From contig CAZNNL010000001.1 in NCBI GenBank assembly GCA_964574395.1, positions 13,629 through 77,628 of the forward strand: 64,000 nt of DNA, read 5' to 3'. The position numbers were made by a program, and so were the translations under genes. Positions within the stretch are counted from its first letter, which is position 1. Each line of letters opens with the position of its first letter. Shown here in pieces: positions 34,824 through 43,499 of the stretch. A model generated the notes under the pieces. It saw only the letters and a program-made list of their open reading frames with translations, was not told the DNA's origin and searched no databases. Origin of the DNA: JAXGQD01 sp964574395. Lineage in GTDB: Bacteria > Bacillota > Clostridia > Saccharofermentanales > Fastidiosipilaceae.

Positions 34824-35705
34824 TTAATTCTGATATGCTTCTTCGGGTTTGCTGAGTTCAGAGTTTTCCAGCCAGGCACTAAATTCTTCTTCGTCTGTGC
34901 TGTTGGTACTTGTTCCTTCTGGAAGTAGGACTTCCATGGGGGCGAAGGGACTGTCTTGGATAACGTCGATGCGACGACCGCGGAGGAGTTCGAGAAGGGC
35001 GAGAAAACCGGTGACGCGTTCGGTTTTGCCAGCATGTTTAGGAAAAAGTTCATTAAAGAAAAAACGTCCCCGCTTGCGAACACGCTGCCAAATGGTGCGT
35101 AATTTATCTACGAGACTGACTTTTTCCCGCCTCAGAATGTGTGTTAAGCGTTCGCTTAAATCGTTAAAGCGCTGTGTGTTGCGCTCTTGCAGTTGCAGGG
35201 CGGCAAGGTGGAACTTTTCGGGTGCTAAGACGATATCCGCGTTTTCTAGATAAGGTAAGTCTATGCCTAAGCGGGCAGCACTTTCGGGCAAACGAAAGCT
35301 ACAGTCTGCATAGAGGCTTTGGCGTTTTTTCAATTCTTCGGCCAACAGTTTACAACGCCTATACTCCAACAATTTTAGCACAAGTTCGGCACGCGGGTCG
35401 TCGACCGCTTCGCCGTCTTCGTTTTGTCTTGGCAAAAGCAAACGCGACTTGATCTGCAAGAGGGTTGCCGCCATCACTAAAAAGTCGGATGCAAGGTCCA
35501 TGTCTGGCGTAAGCATCGCTTCCAGATAAGCCATATATTGCTCAGTTATTTGGGCGATGGGAATATCATAAATGTCGATTTTTTGTCTATCTATTAAGGC
35601 GAAAAGCAAGTCCAACGGCCCACTGAAAGCCTCCAACTGTAAGGGAGGAAGTTCAGCACGCGCACTGCTTGTGACAGGCGAGATGGGGGTGTTGGGGTTA
35701 TCCAT
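34824..35705 (-). CDS. scpA: Segregation and condensation protein A (kleisin)
   Basis: Kleisin subunit that bridges the Smc heads. The N-terminal signature EAFSGPLDLLFALIDRQKIDIYDI is conserved and is followed by MATLLQIKSRLLLPR. The C-terminal winged helix (about 220-255) ends LLELLRGRRIDVIQD. A polar acidic tail of some 30 residues follows. It has 293 residues, slightly longer than usual, and sits between an M50 protease and scpB, as in many Firmicutes. Confidence 0.95.
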   Translation of the reverse strand: MDNPNTPISPVTSSARAELPPLQLEAFSGPLDLLFALIDRQKIDIYDIPIAQITEQYMAYLEAMLTPDMDLASDFLVMAATLLQIKSRLLLPRQNEDGEAVDDPRAELVLKLLEYRRCKLLAEELKKRQSLYADCSFRLPESAARLGIDLPYLENADIVLAPEKFHLAALQLQERNTQRFNDLSERLTHILRREKVSLVDKLRTIWQRVRKRGRFFFNELFPKHAGKTERVTGFLALLELLRGRRIDVIQDSPFAPMEVLLPEGTSTNSTDEEEFSAWLENSELSKPEEAYQN

Positions 35706-35723
35706 CGTTTCGTTTTGCCATCC

Positions 35724-36440
35724 TTATAGTAATGTCACCAGCCAATTAAAAAGTGCGTCTAAAGGTAAACTAATTAAGCGTATTATCGGGTTTGCGATAA
35801 AGCCTAAAAGTGTTCCTATCCAAGCCGGTCTGAGCAGAAAAATGGCTAAGAAACCTAAGCCTATGTAACGCTCATTCATCATCAGCCAATTGTATGCTTT
35901 GTGTGGCAAAACCCCAGCCAGAATTTTCGACCCATCTAGGGGTGGAACGGGTAACAGATTGAAAATCGCCAGCATGATATTCGTCACAAAAAACAAGTAA
36001 AAGAGTAAGTTCGCGCTATCCGCCACCGTGGCGACAAAGCCTGTTGTGCCATTTTTGTACAATGCTAGTTGGACAAACGCAGTGAGATAGTACAAGAATG
36101 CACCAAGGACAGAGAGTACAAGGTTGCTAATTGGACCAGACGCTGAAACGATACTAAAGCCACGTTTCATGCTGACATCTCTGCGAAAGCGATTAGGATT
36201 GACTGGCACGGGTTTCGCCCAACCAACGGGCGCACCCATAACGATAAACAGTGTTCCCACGGGATCAAGGTGTGCAGCAGGGTTTAAGGTCAGGCGACCA
36301 GCTAATTTAGCTGTATCGTCGCCTAGTTTATAAGCAGCTCTGGCATGCCAATACTCGTGAATTGATAGCGACATCAAAAGCACAATGATGCGCATGATAT
36401 AGGTCATTAGGTCTGCGCGACCTGCAATTACGTCAAGCAA
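35724..36440 (-). CDS. M50 site-2-type membrane metalloprotease
   Basis: A 238-residue polytopic protein with HEYWH in its first membrane helix (about residue 28) as the zinc-binding HExxH, and [14 protein letters not shown] supplying the third ligand Asp. This is the short, PDZ-free YwhC/YdiL-like form commonly found next to scpA. It may cleave substrates within the membrane; none is known here. The start is TTG 36440, supported by GAGGA six bases upstream. Confidence 0.88.
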   Translation of the reverse strand: MLDVIAGRADLMTYIMRIIVLLMSLSIHEYWHARAAYKLGDDTAKLAGRLTLNPAAHLDPVGTLFIVMGAPVGWAKPVPVNPNRFRRDVSMKRGFSIVSASGPISNLVLSVLGAFLYYLTAFVQLALYKNGTTGFVATVADSANLLFYLFFVTNIMLAIFNLLPVPPLDGSKILAGVLPHKAYNWLMMNERYIGLGFLAIFLLRPAWIGTLLGFIANPIIRLISLPLDALFNWLVTLL

Positions 36441-36463
36441 GTAGTTTCCTCTTTCGCAATGTA

Positions 36464-39400
36464 CTAGGCGCGTTTGAGCGCTAACGTACAGTCGTATCCG
36501 TTAATATTCCAATCCTTCATAATCTCGGCTTGGAAAGTATCCATTTCGTCTAATTGTAGCAGTTCTTCAGCCAAGACTTCTGCCTTGATTGTTTCTGCTT
36601 GTGTGGCCAAAACATGCTGAAGTTCTTGACCCGCTTTGTAGCCAACGATAATGCGGTCGACCACATTGAAATCAGTATCTTTACGCATGGTCTGAATCTT
36701 AGAAACTAACTCACGCATCAAGCCTTCTTCGATTAAAGCATCGGTCATTTTAAGGTTTAGAGCAACAGTCACACCGTAGTCGCTCGCGCTTGCCAAGCCT
36801 TCTGCTTGCCTGCGTTCGATTAATAAATCCTCCTCGGCCAAAGCGTGCATGGCGCCATTTACTTCGACCATCAACTGGCCTGTTTCTTTGAGTTCTTTCA
36901 TGGCGCTTCTACCGTCGAGTGACTTCAGGAGCTCACCTAATTGAGGTAAATCCTTACCAAAACGACGTCCGAGTGTTTTAAGCTGTGGTTTAAAACCGTA
37001 GTCTTCGAGTTCACTTGCATCCTTGATAAAACTGCAGGCTTTCACATTGAGCTCATCGAGGGCTAGCGCAGTAAACTCTTCGTTCATCTTTAAACCAGAG
37101 ACATAAATCTCGGATAAAGGTTGACGGTTCTTAACGGCAGAGGTGTTGCGTGCGGCACGTCCTAAAACTACGACTTGGAGCAAGTCATCCATGTTGCTCT
37201 CGAGTTCTTTGTCGATGCGTTCTTCGTTAGCTTCCGGGAAGGAGCAGAGGTGGATGCTTTCTTTTGCCAATGGATTAACAGAACGCACGAGATTTTGATA
37301 GATGCTTTCTGTCACAAAAGGCACAAAAGGTGCAGCCAAACGAATCACTGTCTCTAAGACGGTATAGAGGGTGAGATAGGCATTTACTTTATCTTGCTTC
37401 ATCTCGCCTGCCCAGTAACGCTCACGGTTGCGGCGCACATACCAGTTAGAAAGCTCATCGCAAAACTCTGACAACGCTCTACCACCACTTGTCACATCGT
37501 AAGTTGCCAGACTCTTGTCTACTTTCAAAATAAGCGATTGCAGACGCGAGAGTATCCAGCGATCCATGACCGTTAGACTAGCTTCGTCGAGCTGATGCTC
37601 CAATGGGTTAAACGAGTCAATTTCCGCATACATGATGTAAAACGCATAGGTGTTCCACAAAGTACCCATGAACTTTCGCTGTCCTTCTGCTACAGCATCA
37701 TCGGAGTAGCGGCTAGGGAGCCAAGGGTTGGAATTGGTGTAAAAGTACCAGCGGATAGCATCAGCACCTTTGCTGTTTAGCACTTCCCAAGGGTCGACAA
37801 CATTGCCTTTATGCTTCGACATCTTTTGGCCCGTTTTGTCTTGCACGAGACCCATGACTTCACAATTCTTGTATGGGCTTTGATCAAAGATACCGGTACC
37901 TATAGCCATCAGCGAATAGAACCAACCACGCGTTTGGTCCAAGGCTTCCGAAATAAAGTCTGCAGGAAAACGCGTCTCAAAGAGCTCCTTATTTTCAAAT
38001 GGGTAGTGCCATTGCGCAAAAGGCATAGCACCCGAATCAAACCAGCAATCAATGACTTCCGGTACACGTTCCATCAGGCTACCGCAATCAGGACAGGTCA
38101 AGTGCACCGCATCGATGTATGGGCGATGCAGCTCGATTTCATCTGGACAGTTAGGCGACATTTCCTTCAGCTCTGCGATTGAACCGACCAGATGGCGTTT
38201 GCCACAATCACCACAAATCCAGACAGGTAAAGGCGTGCCCCAATAGCGTTCACGCGACAAGCCCCAGTCCACGACATTTTCCAAAAAGTTACCAAAACGT
38301 CCGCTGCCGATATTTTCTGGTATCCAGTTGACGGTCTTATTATTCGCCACCAGCTGATCTCTAACTTTCGTCATCTCGATGAACCAAGAATGTCTGGCGT
38401 AATAGATGAGCGGTGTATCGCAACGCCAGCAGAACGGATAATTGTGCTCATACTTTTGTGTTTGGAGCAAAAGGCCTTCTTCAGCCAAACGCTTGATAAT
38501 CAAGGGGTCGGCGTCTTTGACGAATAGACCGGCTAAGTCTTCCGCTTCTTCAGGCAGGGTACCGTCTTCTTTAACAAGTTGAACCAAAGGTAAATCTTCT
38601 CGTCTACCAATTCTGGCGTCATCTTCACCAAAGGCAGGTGCGATATGAACAATACCTGTACCATCGGACATGGTGACATAGTCGTCTGAGGTTACAAAGA
38701 ATGCTTTCTTTTTGCTTTGTTCTACAATCTCATTGGCAAAAGGAAGCAAAGGCTCATATTCCAAGCCTTCTAAATTCACGCCTTTGAAGCGTTCAATAAT
38801 CTTATAATTCTCTCCAAAAAGTCCAGGCACCAAAACCCCGGCCATATAGTAGCGCACGGTTTTGTGTTCTTCTTCGACTTCAATCAAGACGTACTCTTCT
38901 TCAGGGTTTACACAGAGCGCAACGTTAGACGGCAATGTCCAAGGTGTGGTAGTCCAAGCAGCCAAATATGTGTCTGGACTTGCTTTAACTTTAAAGCGCA
39001 CAAAAATTGAAGTATCGGTAACGTCTTTATAGCCTTGAGCAACCTCATGACTTGAAAGCGAGGTGCCACAGCGTGGGCAGTACGGCACCACCTTGTACCC
39101 TTTATACAACAAACCTTGGTCCCAAAAGCGTTTCAGAGCCCACCATTCTGACTCGATGTAATTGTTCTCATAGGTAACGTAGGGGTCTTCCATGTCTGCC
39201 CAGTAGGCGACACGGTCAGACATCTGCTCCCATTCGTCTTTGTAGGTCCACACCGATTCCTTACATTTTCTGATAAAAGGCTCGATGCCGTAGTCTTCAA
39301 TCTCAGACTTACCATTGATGCCTAAGGATTTTTCTACTTCAAGCTCAACCGGCAAGCCATGCGTATCCCAACCTGCTTTAAAGACTACATTATCGCCTTT

Positions 39401-39631
39401 CATAACATGGTAGCGTGGGTATACGTCTTTGATTGCCCGTGTCAAAATATGTCCGATATGTGGCTTACCATTGGCTGTGGGGGGGCCATCATAAACAGTG
39501 TAAAACTTGCCACCTTCAGTCTGGCTTTGTTTGACTTGTTTCTTATAGATGTCCTGCTTTTTCCAAAAGTCTAAAACTTCTTCTTCTCTGGCGACAAAGC
39601 CCATATCTGTATTAACTTTTTTGTACATCAT
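36464..39631 (-). CDS. ileS: Isoleucyl-tRNA synthetase, eukaryote-like (type 2) form
   Basis: Charges tRNA-Ile. Signatures are PHIGH near residue 50 and KMSKHKGN. The catalytic core wording, FKAGWDTHGLPVELEVEK and a C-x2-C in WICGDCGKRH, and the length of 1055 residues resemble the type 2 (archaeal/eukaryotic-like) IleRS rather than the ~930-residue bacterial type 1. The C-terminal zinc cysteines of type 1 are not seen. Type 2 enzymes are generally insensitive to mupirocin. ATG 39631 follows AGGAG. A T-box leader precedes it. Confidence 0.95.
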   Translation of the reverse strand: MMYKKVNTDMGFVAREEEVLDFWKKQDIYKKQVKQSQTEGGKFYTVYDGPPTANGKPHIGHILTRAIKDVYPRYHVMKGDNVVFKAGWDTHGLPVELEVEKSLGINGKSEIEDYGIEPFIRKCKESVWTYKDEWEQMSDRVAYWADMEDPYVTYENNYIESEWWALKRFWDQGLLYKGYKVVPYCPRCGTSLSSHEVAQGYKDVTDTSIFVRFKVKASPDTYLAAWTTTPWTLPSNVALCVNPEEEYVLIEVEEEHKTVRYYMAGVLVPGLFGENYKIIERFKGVNLEGLEYEPLLPFANEIVEQSKKKAFFVTSDDYVTMSDGTGIVHIAPAFGEDDARIGRREDLPLVQLVKEDGTLPEEAEDLAGLFVKDADPLIIKRLAEEGLLLQTQKYEHNYPFCWRCDTPLIYYARHSWFIEMTKVRDQLVANNKTVNWIPENIGSGRFGNFLENVVDWGLSRERYWGTPLPVWICGDCGKRHLVGSIAELKEMSPNCPDEIELHRPYIDAVHLTCPDCGSLMERVPEVIDCWFDSGAMPFAQWHYPFENKELFETRFPADFISEALDQTRGWFYSLMAIGTGIFDQSPYKNCEVMGLVQDKTGQKMSKHKGNVVDPWEVLNSKGADAIRWYFYTNSNPWLPSRYSDDAVAEGQRKFMGTLWNTYAFYIMYAEIDSFNPLEHQLDEASLTVMDRWILSRLQSLILKVDKSLATYDVTSGGRALSEFCDELSNWYVRRNRERYWAGEMKQDKVNAYLTLYTVLETVIRLAAPFVPFVTESIYQNLVRSVNPLAKESIHLCSFPEANEERIDKELESNMDDLLQVVVLGRAARNTSAVKNRQPLSEIYVSGLKMNEEFTALALDELNVKACSFIKDASELEDYGFKPQLKTLGRRFGKDLPQLGELLKSLDGRSAMKELKETGQLMVEVNGAMHALAEEDLLIERRQAEGLASASDYGVTVALNLKMTDALIEEGLMRELVSKIQTMRKDTDFNVVDRIIVGYKAGQELQHVLATQAETIKAEVLAEELLQLDEMDTFQAEIMKDWNINGYDCTLALKRA

Positions 39632-39689
39632 CTGTCTCCTGTGTATCTCGCATTTCTGGCGTCTTTGGCTTGCCCATTGTCGGGCATAC

Positions 39690-39950
39690 ATAAAAAAAGC
39701 ACCCACTTACGGGACGCTTGCTAAGCGTGGTGCCACCCGAATTCAGAAGTTTTAAACTTCCCTCTGACAGTTTTAACGGTGCAGCCTTTTCAGGATTACC
39801 GGCATTGCTTAGATGTTTCTAGGATAAACACTTGGGCAATACAGCTCACGGGTGATTCGTCTCACTTCAGCTCACTTGCGTTCTCATCTTCTCGCACTTT
39901 CTGTAGGCTTGCTTTAGGGACCGTCCCGTTCGTCGCATTTATTTAGTTTT
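39690..39950 (-). promoter_or_regulatory. T-box leader of ileS
   Basis: The minus strand carries the T-box core GGGTGGCACCACGC (39725-39738), followed by a terminator hairpin ending in seven T (39692-39718) about 60 bases before the ileS start. Stem-rich sequence extends back to about 39950. ATC at 39854-39856, followed by A, is a possible Ile specifier, but the specifier loop was not folded. Uncharged tRNA-Ile would stabilise the antiterminator and allow ileS transcription. Confidence 0.88.
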
Positions 39951-39964
39951 TCTAAGTTAACAGC

Positions 39965-39991
39965 TTATCAGAAACACTGGGTTTCTGACAA
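39965..39991 (-). terminator. Hairpin between carD and the ileS leader
   Basis: Stem TTGTCAGAAAC/GTTTCTGATAA of 11 bp (one G-T pair) with a five-base loop, 18 bases past the carD stop. No T run follows, so termination may be weak; it might also stabilise the carD mRNA end. Confidence 0.45.
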
Positions 39992-40009
39992 CTGTTAATG
40001 GTTCGTTGA

Positions 40010-40507
40010 TTACAGCGTCAATTGACCTGTAATGAAAGGTACTACTTCTTCTAGGCTGATATCAAGGACATGGGCAATTTCTCCATGCACGATTTTTTCG
40101 GCTTCTTTCATGACGCGTTCGTCGGCAGCGTAGAACTTTTTGCCATCCTTAATCTTCGTCTCGCGGTTAAAGTAGAGGGTTTTTAGAAGTTTTACCAATT
40201 GCTTATGGTCCCCGTTTCGCAACAAGTCATTAAAACGTTGCTTACGTTCCTGGTCGTTTTCAATCCACTCTGTTTCGGTATCAGGCATTATTGCAATCAA
40301 TTCGTAGACTTCGTCTTTGGTCAGAAGTTTTCTGAGTTTGACCAATTCACTGTCAACAGGACAATAAATCGTCGAGCGCTCATCGTAGACAGGTTTCAAT
40401 ACATAGTAAAGCTGTTCAGCGTCACTAAATTTTTCTTTACGGATATCCACTATCTTACAAATATCGCAGTTTCCATACATGACGGTATCATCAATTTTAA
40501 ATTCCAT
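40010..40507 (-). CDS. CarD/CdnL-family RNA polymerase-binding regulator
   Basis: A 165-residue protein. Residues 1-60 form the RNA-polymerase interaction domain (FKIDDTVMYGNCDICKIVDI with a conserved G and the YYVLKPVYD strand). Residues 65-165 are helical and bind DNA in CarD homologues. Such proteins stabilise open complexes at rRNA and other promoters. ATG 40507 is supported by GGAGGG four bases upstream; an in-frame ATG at 40525 lacks one. It lies alone between a GH25 gene and the ileS leader. Confidence 0.88.
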   Translation of the reverse strand: MEFKIDDTVMYGNCDICKIVDIRKEKFSDAEQLYYVLKPVYDERSTIYCPVDSELVKLRKLLTKDEVYELIAIMPDTETEWIENDQERKQRFNDLLRNGDHKQLVKLLKTLYFNRETKIKDGKKFYAADERVMKEAEKIVHGEIAHVLDISLEEVVPFITGQLTL

Positions 40508-40533
40508 TTTGCCCTCCAAATACATACTTAGGT

Positions 40534-40563
40534 ATTATCTCACATTTTAGGGAATAATGTAAG
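40534..40563 (-). promoter_or_regulatory. Candidate promoter of the carD-like gene
   Basis: Minus strand CTTACA (40558-40563), an 18-base spacer and GATAAT (40534-40539), about 27 bases before the ATG. The -10 box is good, the -35 moderate. Confidence 0.5.
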
Positions 40564-40606
40564 TACAACGCTGGAGAAGCCCCATGTTTCCGCGTGTTCA
40601 GGGAGT

Positions 40607-40662
40607 GGATTTACCATTGTTCGTCGACGCTCGCCCAAGTGGTCAATATTTGCGGTAAATCC
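40607..40662. repeat. Nine-base inverted repeat between GH25 and carD-like genes
   Basis: GGATTTACC (40607-40615) and GGTAAATCC (40654-40662) are perfect inverted copies 38 bases apart, in a 236-base gap that otherwise shows no gene. It could be an operator, a long hairpin or the remnant of a small mobile element. Confidence 0.4.
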
Positions 40663-40743
40663 AGGAATGCGCAGAAAAAACCGGGTTCACCATGGATCCA
40701 CTGGAGATTTTGACCATTCTGAGCTTGTCCTCAACACCAAAAA

Positions 40744-41571
40744 CTAGCGAAGAAAATCCACAAAACCATAGTTCAAATCTAAGGGACCGTCATAGCCAGC
40801 GAGTACGCCCTCATCAGTGAACTGCAGCATGTCGTATGGAATATCGCGTGCGGGGTAGCGCTCATAAGAAGCCATCCAAATGGCGTAGTCTTGTAGCTGG
40901 TCTAAATCCAGACGCTCACGAAGCCAGTACGCGTGCGAATACACCCCGGCCTTATAGCCAGCTGCTTCTATAGTTTGGCAAAACGCAAGCGCAGCCTCGG
41001 TCAACTGCTCTCTACTCGCCATTATTTGAAAATACTCATCTTCGGTATCCCAAAAAATAGGGTACTGGATATTCTTCCCTTTCACCAAACGCAGGACTTC
41101 TTTTGCCTCAGCTATGCCCTTCTCCGCTGTGTCTGCACAGGAATACCAATACACTCCAAGAGGAACCTTCAAATTATTGAAATTTCTATAGTGCGTTTCA
41201 AAAGCGTTGTCTTTCTTGAGTTCTGTGCCTGTGCCGTGCCCCGTAAAGCCAGCTCTAAGGATGGCAAAATCAATCCGCATGGCAATTTTCTTGTAATCCA
41301 TTGCCGCAGGATCTTGCCAGGAACTTAAATCTATACCGAAGGTTCTAACTTGCATTTTGGGTGCTGTAGGGATTCTTTCATCACGTGGTCTACTCATAAA
41401 AATAAAAGCAGTCACAATCGTAAGTACCACTATCAAACTAATCAGAATGATAAATACGCGGTTCTTGGGGTTTGTTAGAATTTTTCTAAGGCGTTTTAGA
41501 GCCTGATCTTGTTTAGATGAATGCACACTATTCCAATCATTAGCGCCAAAGAGGCACCTTTTATTTTCCAA
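40744..41571 (-). CDS. Membrane-anchored GH25 muramidase
   Basis: A 275-residue protein with a cytoplasmic basic N-terminus, one membrane segment (about 33-57) and an extracellular glycoside hydrolase family 25 domain. GIDLSSWQDP gives the conserved Asp, and PIFWDTEDE holds the paired acidic residues of the active site; YKAGVYSHAYWL and LQFTDEGVLAGYDGPLDLN complete the family pattern. It should cut glycan strands of peptidoglycan while tethered to the membrane. It lies upstream of the carD-like gene and after a terminator. Confidence 0.9.
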   Translation of the reverse strand: MENKRCLFGANDWNSVHSSKQDQALKRLRKILTNPKNRVFIILISLIVVLTIVTAFIFMSRPRDERIPTAPKMQVRTFGIDLSSWQDPAAMDYKKIAMRIDFAILRAGFTGHGTGTELKKDNAFETHYRNFNNLKVPLGVYWYSCADTAEKGIAEAKEVLRLVKGKNIQYPIFWDTEDEYFQIMASREQLTEAALAFCQTIEAAGYKAGVYSHAYWLRERLDLDQLQDYAIWMASYERYPARDIPYDMLQFTDEGVLAGYDGPLDLNYGFVDFLR

Positions 41572-41586
41572 TATTGTAACATGTAG

Positions 41587-41622
41587 AAAAAAACTGCCCC
41601 TGGATATACAAGGACAGTTTTT
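41587..41622 (-). terminator. Terminator after the lipoprotein gene
   Basis: Stem AAAAACTG/CAGTTTTT with a short extension past one mismatch and a ten-base loop, followed on the minus strand by a T-rich tract. It separates the lipoprotein gene from the GH25 gene and has an A run on the other side. Confidence 0.75.
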
Positions 41623-41678
41623 AAAGTTTATTTCATTCTAGAGCATGACAAAATCTTTTCTCAAGGCCGTGCTTGCTA

Positions 41679-42554
41679 CTATCTCTTGGTAAATGTAACA
41701 GTGTTAAATACGGCATCAATGTCGGCTTTTGAAGTTTCAAAGTTTGCTGTTGTCGACCAAGCAACAATAAGATACAGTTGGTCGTCAATAATGTTTACAC
41801 CCTTGACTTCAGTCAAGTTAAAGTTCGTGTAAGTTGCGACTGGGATGCTTTTGCCACTAATGTTTCTATATTCAAAATTAAGCAATTGCGTGTTTGGATC
41901 CTCTGAAGAGAGGCCATAGAGCCAGTTACGTAAGTAGTTTTCTTCGAGGACCAGCGCTTGTTTGGCAGCATCGAAAACCTCGCCATTCGCCAAAGCAGCG
42001 AAATTGGCAATTTCACCTTCCGTAAAGAAGCGATCTAAATAGTTTTGTTTAGTTTGTTCAACGCCTTCCGTGGCTACCTCGGCTTTATATTCATCCGCAA
42101 GTTTTGTAATAACATCCCAAGTGGGTGTGGTTTTCATGGCATAAACGTACATGTAGACTGTGTCGCTTTCTGCCGTGAATGCATATCTTTCAGGATCCGT
42201 GACTGCATCACTAAAAAACGTAGCTAATGTCTCGACGTCCGTAACTTGTATCCAGTTCGCTGGAAGGGTAGCGGTTACGACGTGTGGTGTAGTAGGAACC
42301 ATTGGTGTCTTTGTTGCTGGAGCGGTCGTTGTTTCCGAAGTTTCAACAGCTATTGTGGTCTCCGGCGTGCTTTCAACAGTTGTTGTGCTTGGAGCCGAAG
42401 TCGTTGTCTCGACCATTGCTATCGTCGTTGTGGTTTCGATCTGTTTCGTCGTCGTTTCACCACCAATAATTGCTCTGCCTAAACCTGCACAAGATGTCAA
42501 TAAGACTGTGGTGCCTAGCAGAAGCGCAAGTATGCTGATTTTCTTCTTATTCAT
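41679..42554 (-). CDS. Predicted lipoprotein with Thr-rich linker, function unknown
   Basis: A 291-residue secreted lipoprotein. Residues 1-21 are a signal peptide and LLTSC gives the lipidated Cys22. Residues 34-95 are low-complexity, Thr/Ser/Glu/Pro-rich, as in cell-wall-spanning linkers. Residues 96-291 form a compact domain with several aromatic residues (for example YAFTAESDTVYMYVYAMK) and a C-terminal FETSKADIDAVFNTVTFTK. I do not recognise the domain. It stands alone, with AAAGG before the ATG and a terminator after it. Confidence 0.75.
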   Translation of the reverse strand: MNKKKISILALLLGTTVLLTSCAGLGRAIIGGETTTKQIETTTTIAMVETTTSAPSTTTVESTPETTIAVETSETTTAPATKTPMVPTTPHVVTATLPANWIQVTDVETLATFFSDAVTDPERYAFTAESDTVYMYVYAMKTTPTWDVITKLADEYKAEVATEGVEQTKQNYLDRFFTEGEIANFAALANGEVFDAAKQALVLEENYLRNWLYGLSSEDPNTQLLNFEYRNISGKSIPVATYTNFNLTEVKGVNIIDDQLYLIVAWSTTANFETSKADIDAVFNTVTFTKR

Positions 42555-42716
42555 ATTATTTACCTTTAACTCTTTAAGATTATTTTAATAAGTCTAATGG
42601 CAAAACGCTTGCAAGCAACACGACTCGCCTAAAATCATCCTAGCATAGGAATTTATATAATAATAGTCGGTATGTTTAACAATCAAACTAATCTATTAAC
42701 AAGAAAATCGTTACAT

Positions 42717-43499
42717 CTATCGGAAAAATAGCCGCATACCGTTGTTAAAACTTAGTTCTGCCACGTCTTCTACGGTCATGTCCCATAATTCTGCAACTTT
42801 CTTAGCTACTTCAATCACATACGCGGGCTCATTGCGTTTGCCACGATAAGGGACGGGACTCAGATATGGGCTGTCTGTCTCAATGAGTAAGCGGTCTTTC
42901 GGCATTTGCCTAATCACCTCATGGGGCTGACGCGCATTTTTATAGGTGATCGGGCCGTCGAAGCCTAGATAAAAGCCTAGTTTTAAAAGCTCTTTGGCAA
43001 ACTCCCAGCTACCACTATAACAATGGGCCACACCTGGATGCTCAAGCAAAAGACCATGCTTGTCTGCTTCTTGAAGCACAACAAGAAAATCACCATGTGC
43101 TTCTCGATCGTGCAAGATGAGTGGCTTTTGTGCTTCGTAGGCTAGTTCAATTTGCTTGCGAAAGACTTCTTTTTGCGTTTCTCTAGGCGAAAAATCGTAA
43201 TGATAATCTAGACCGATTTCGCCAACTGCCACAATCTGTGGGGACTCTAAGAGTTGCATTAGTGCTTGGCTTGTCTGTTCGTCGTAGGTCTTAGCATCAT
43301 GTGGGTGTACGCCTACTGAGCCCCAGAGCTGCTTGGGGTAGGCGTTCACTATTTCTACTATGCGGTAACTGTCTTCTAAATTAGAAGATGGCAAAAGCAC
43401 GCGCTCCACACCAGCTTGCGTAGCCTTCTCTAGGACATTAGGCAAGTCTTCACTTAGCCTTTCGTCACTGAGGTGGGCGTGTGTGTCAAACAGTCGCAT
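42717..43499 (-). CDS. tatD: TatD-family metal-dependent deoxyribonuclease
   Basis: TIM-barrel hydrolase of 260 residues. Metal ligands appear in DTHAHLSDERL near the N-terminus, GEIGLDYHYD, and LIETDSPYLSP near the end. TatD proteins act as 3'-5' nucleases or on tRNA and DNA ends. ATG 43499 shares one base with the metG stop (TGATG) and has GAGG seven bases upstream, so it is coupled to metG. The metG-tatD order is usual in Firmicutes. Confidence 0.93.
   Translation of the reverse strand: MRLFDTHAHLSDERLSEDLPNVLEKATQAGVERVLLPSSNLEDSYRIVEIVNAYPKQLWGSVGVHPHDAKTYDEQTSQALMQLLESPQIVAVGEIGLDYHYDFSPRETQKEVFRKQIELAYEAQKPLILHDREAHGDFLVVLQEADKHGLLLEHPGVAHCYSGSWEFAKELLKLGFYLGFDGPITYKNARQPHEVIRQMPKDRLLIETDSPYLSPVPYRGKRNEPAYVIEVAKKVAELWDMTVEDVAELSFNNGMRLFFR

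Noticed and set aside
42160..42588. 142-codon plus-strand Val/Ser-rich reading frame
   Set aside because: Complement of the Thr-rich linker of the lipoprotein gene; no promoter or ribosome-binding site.
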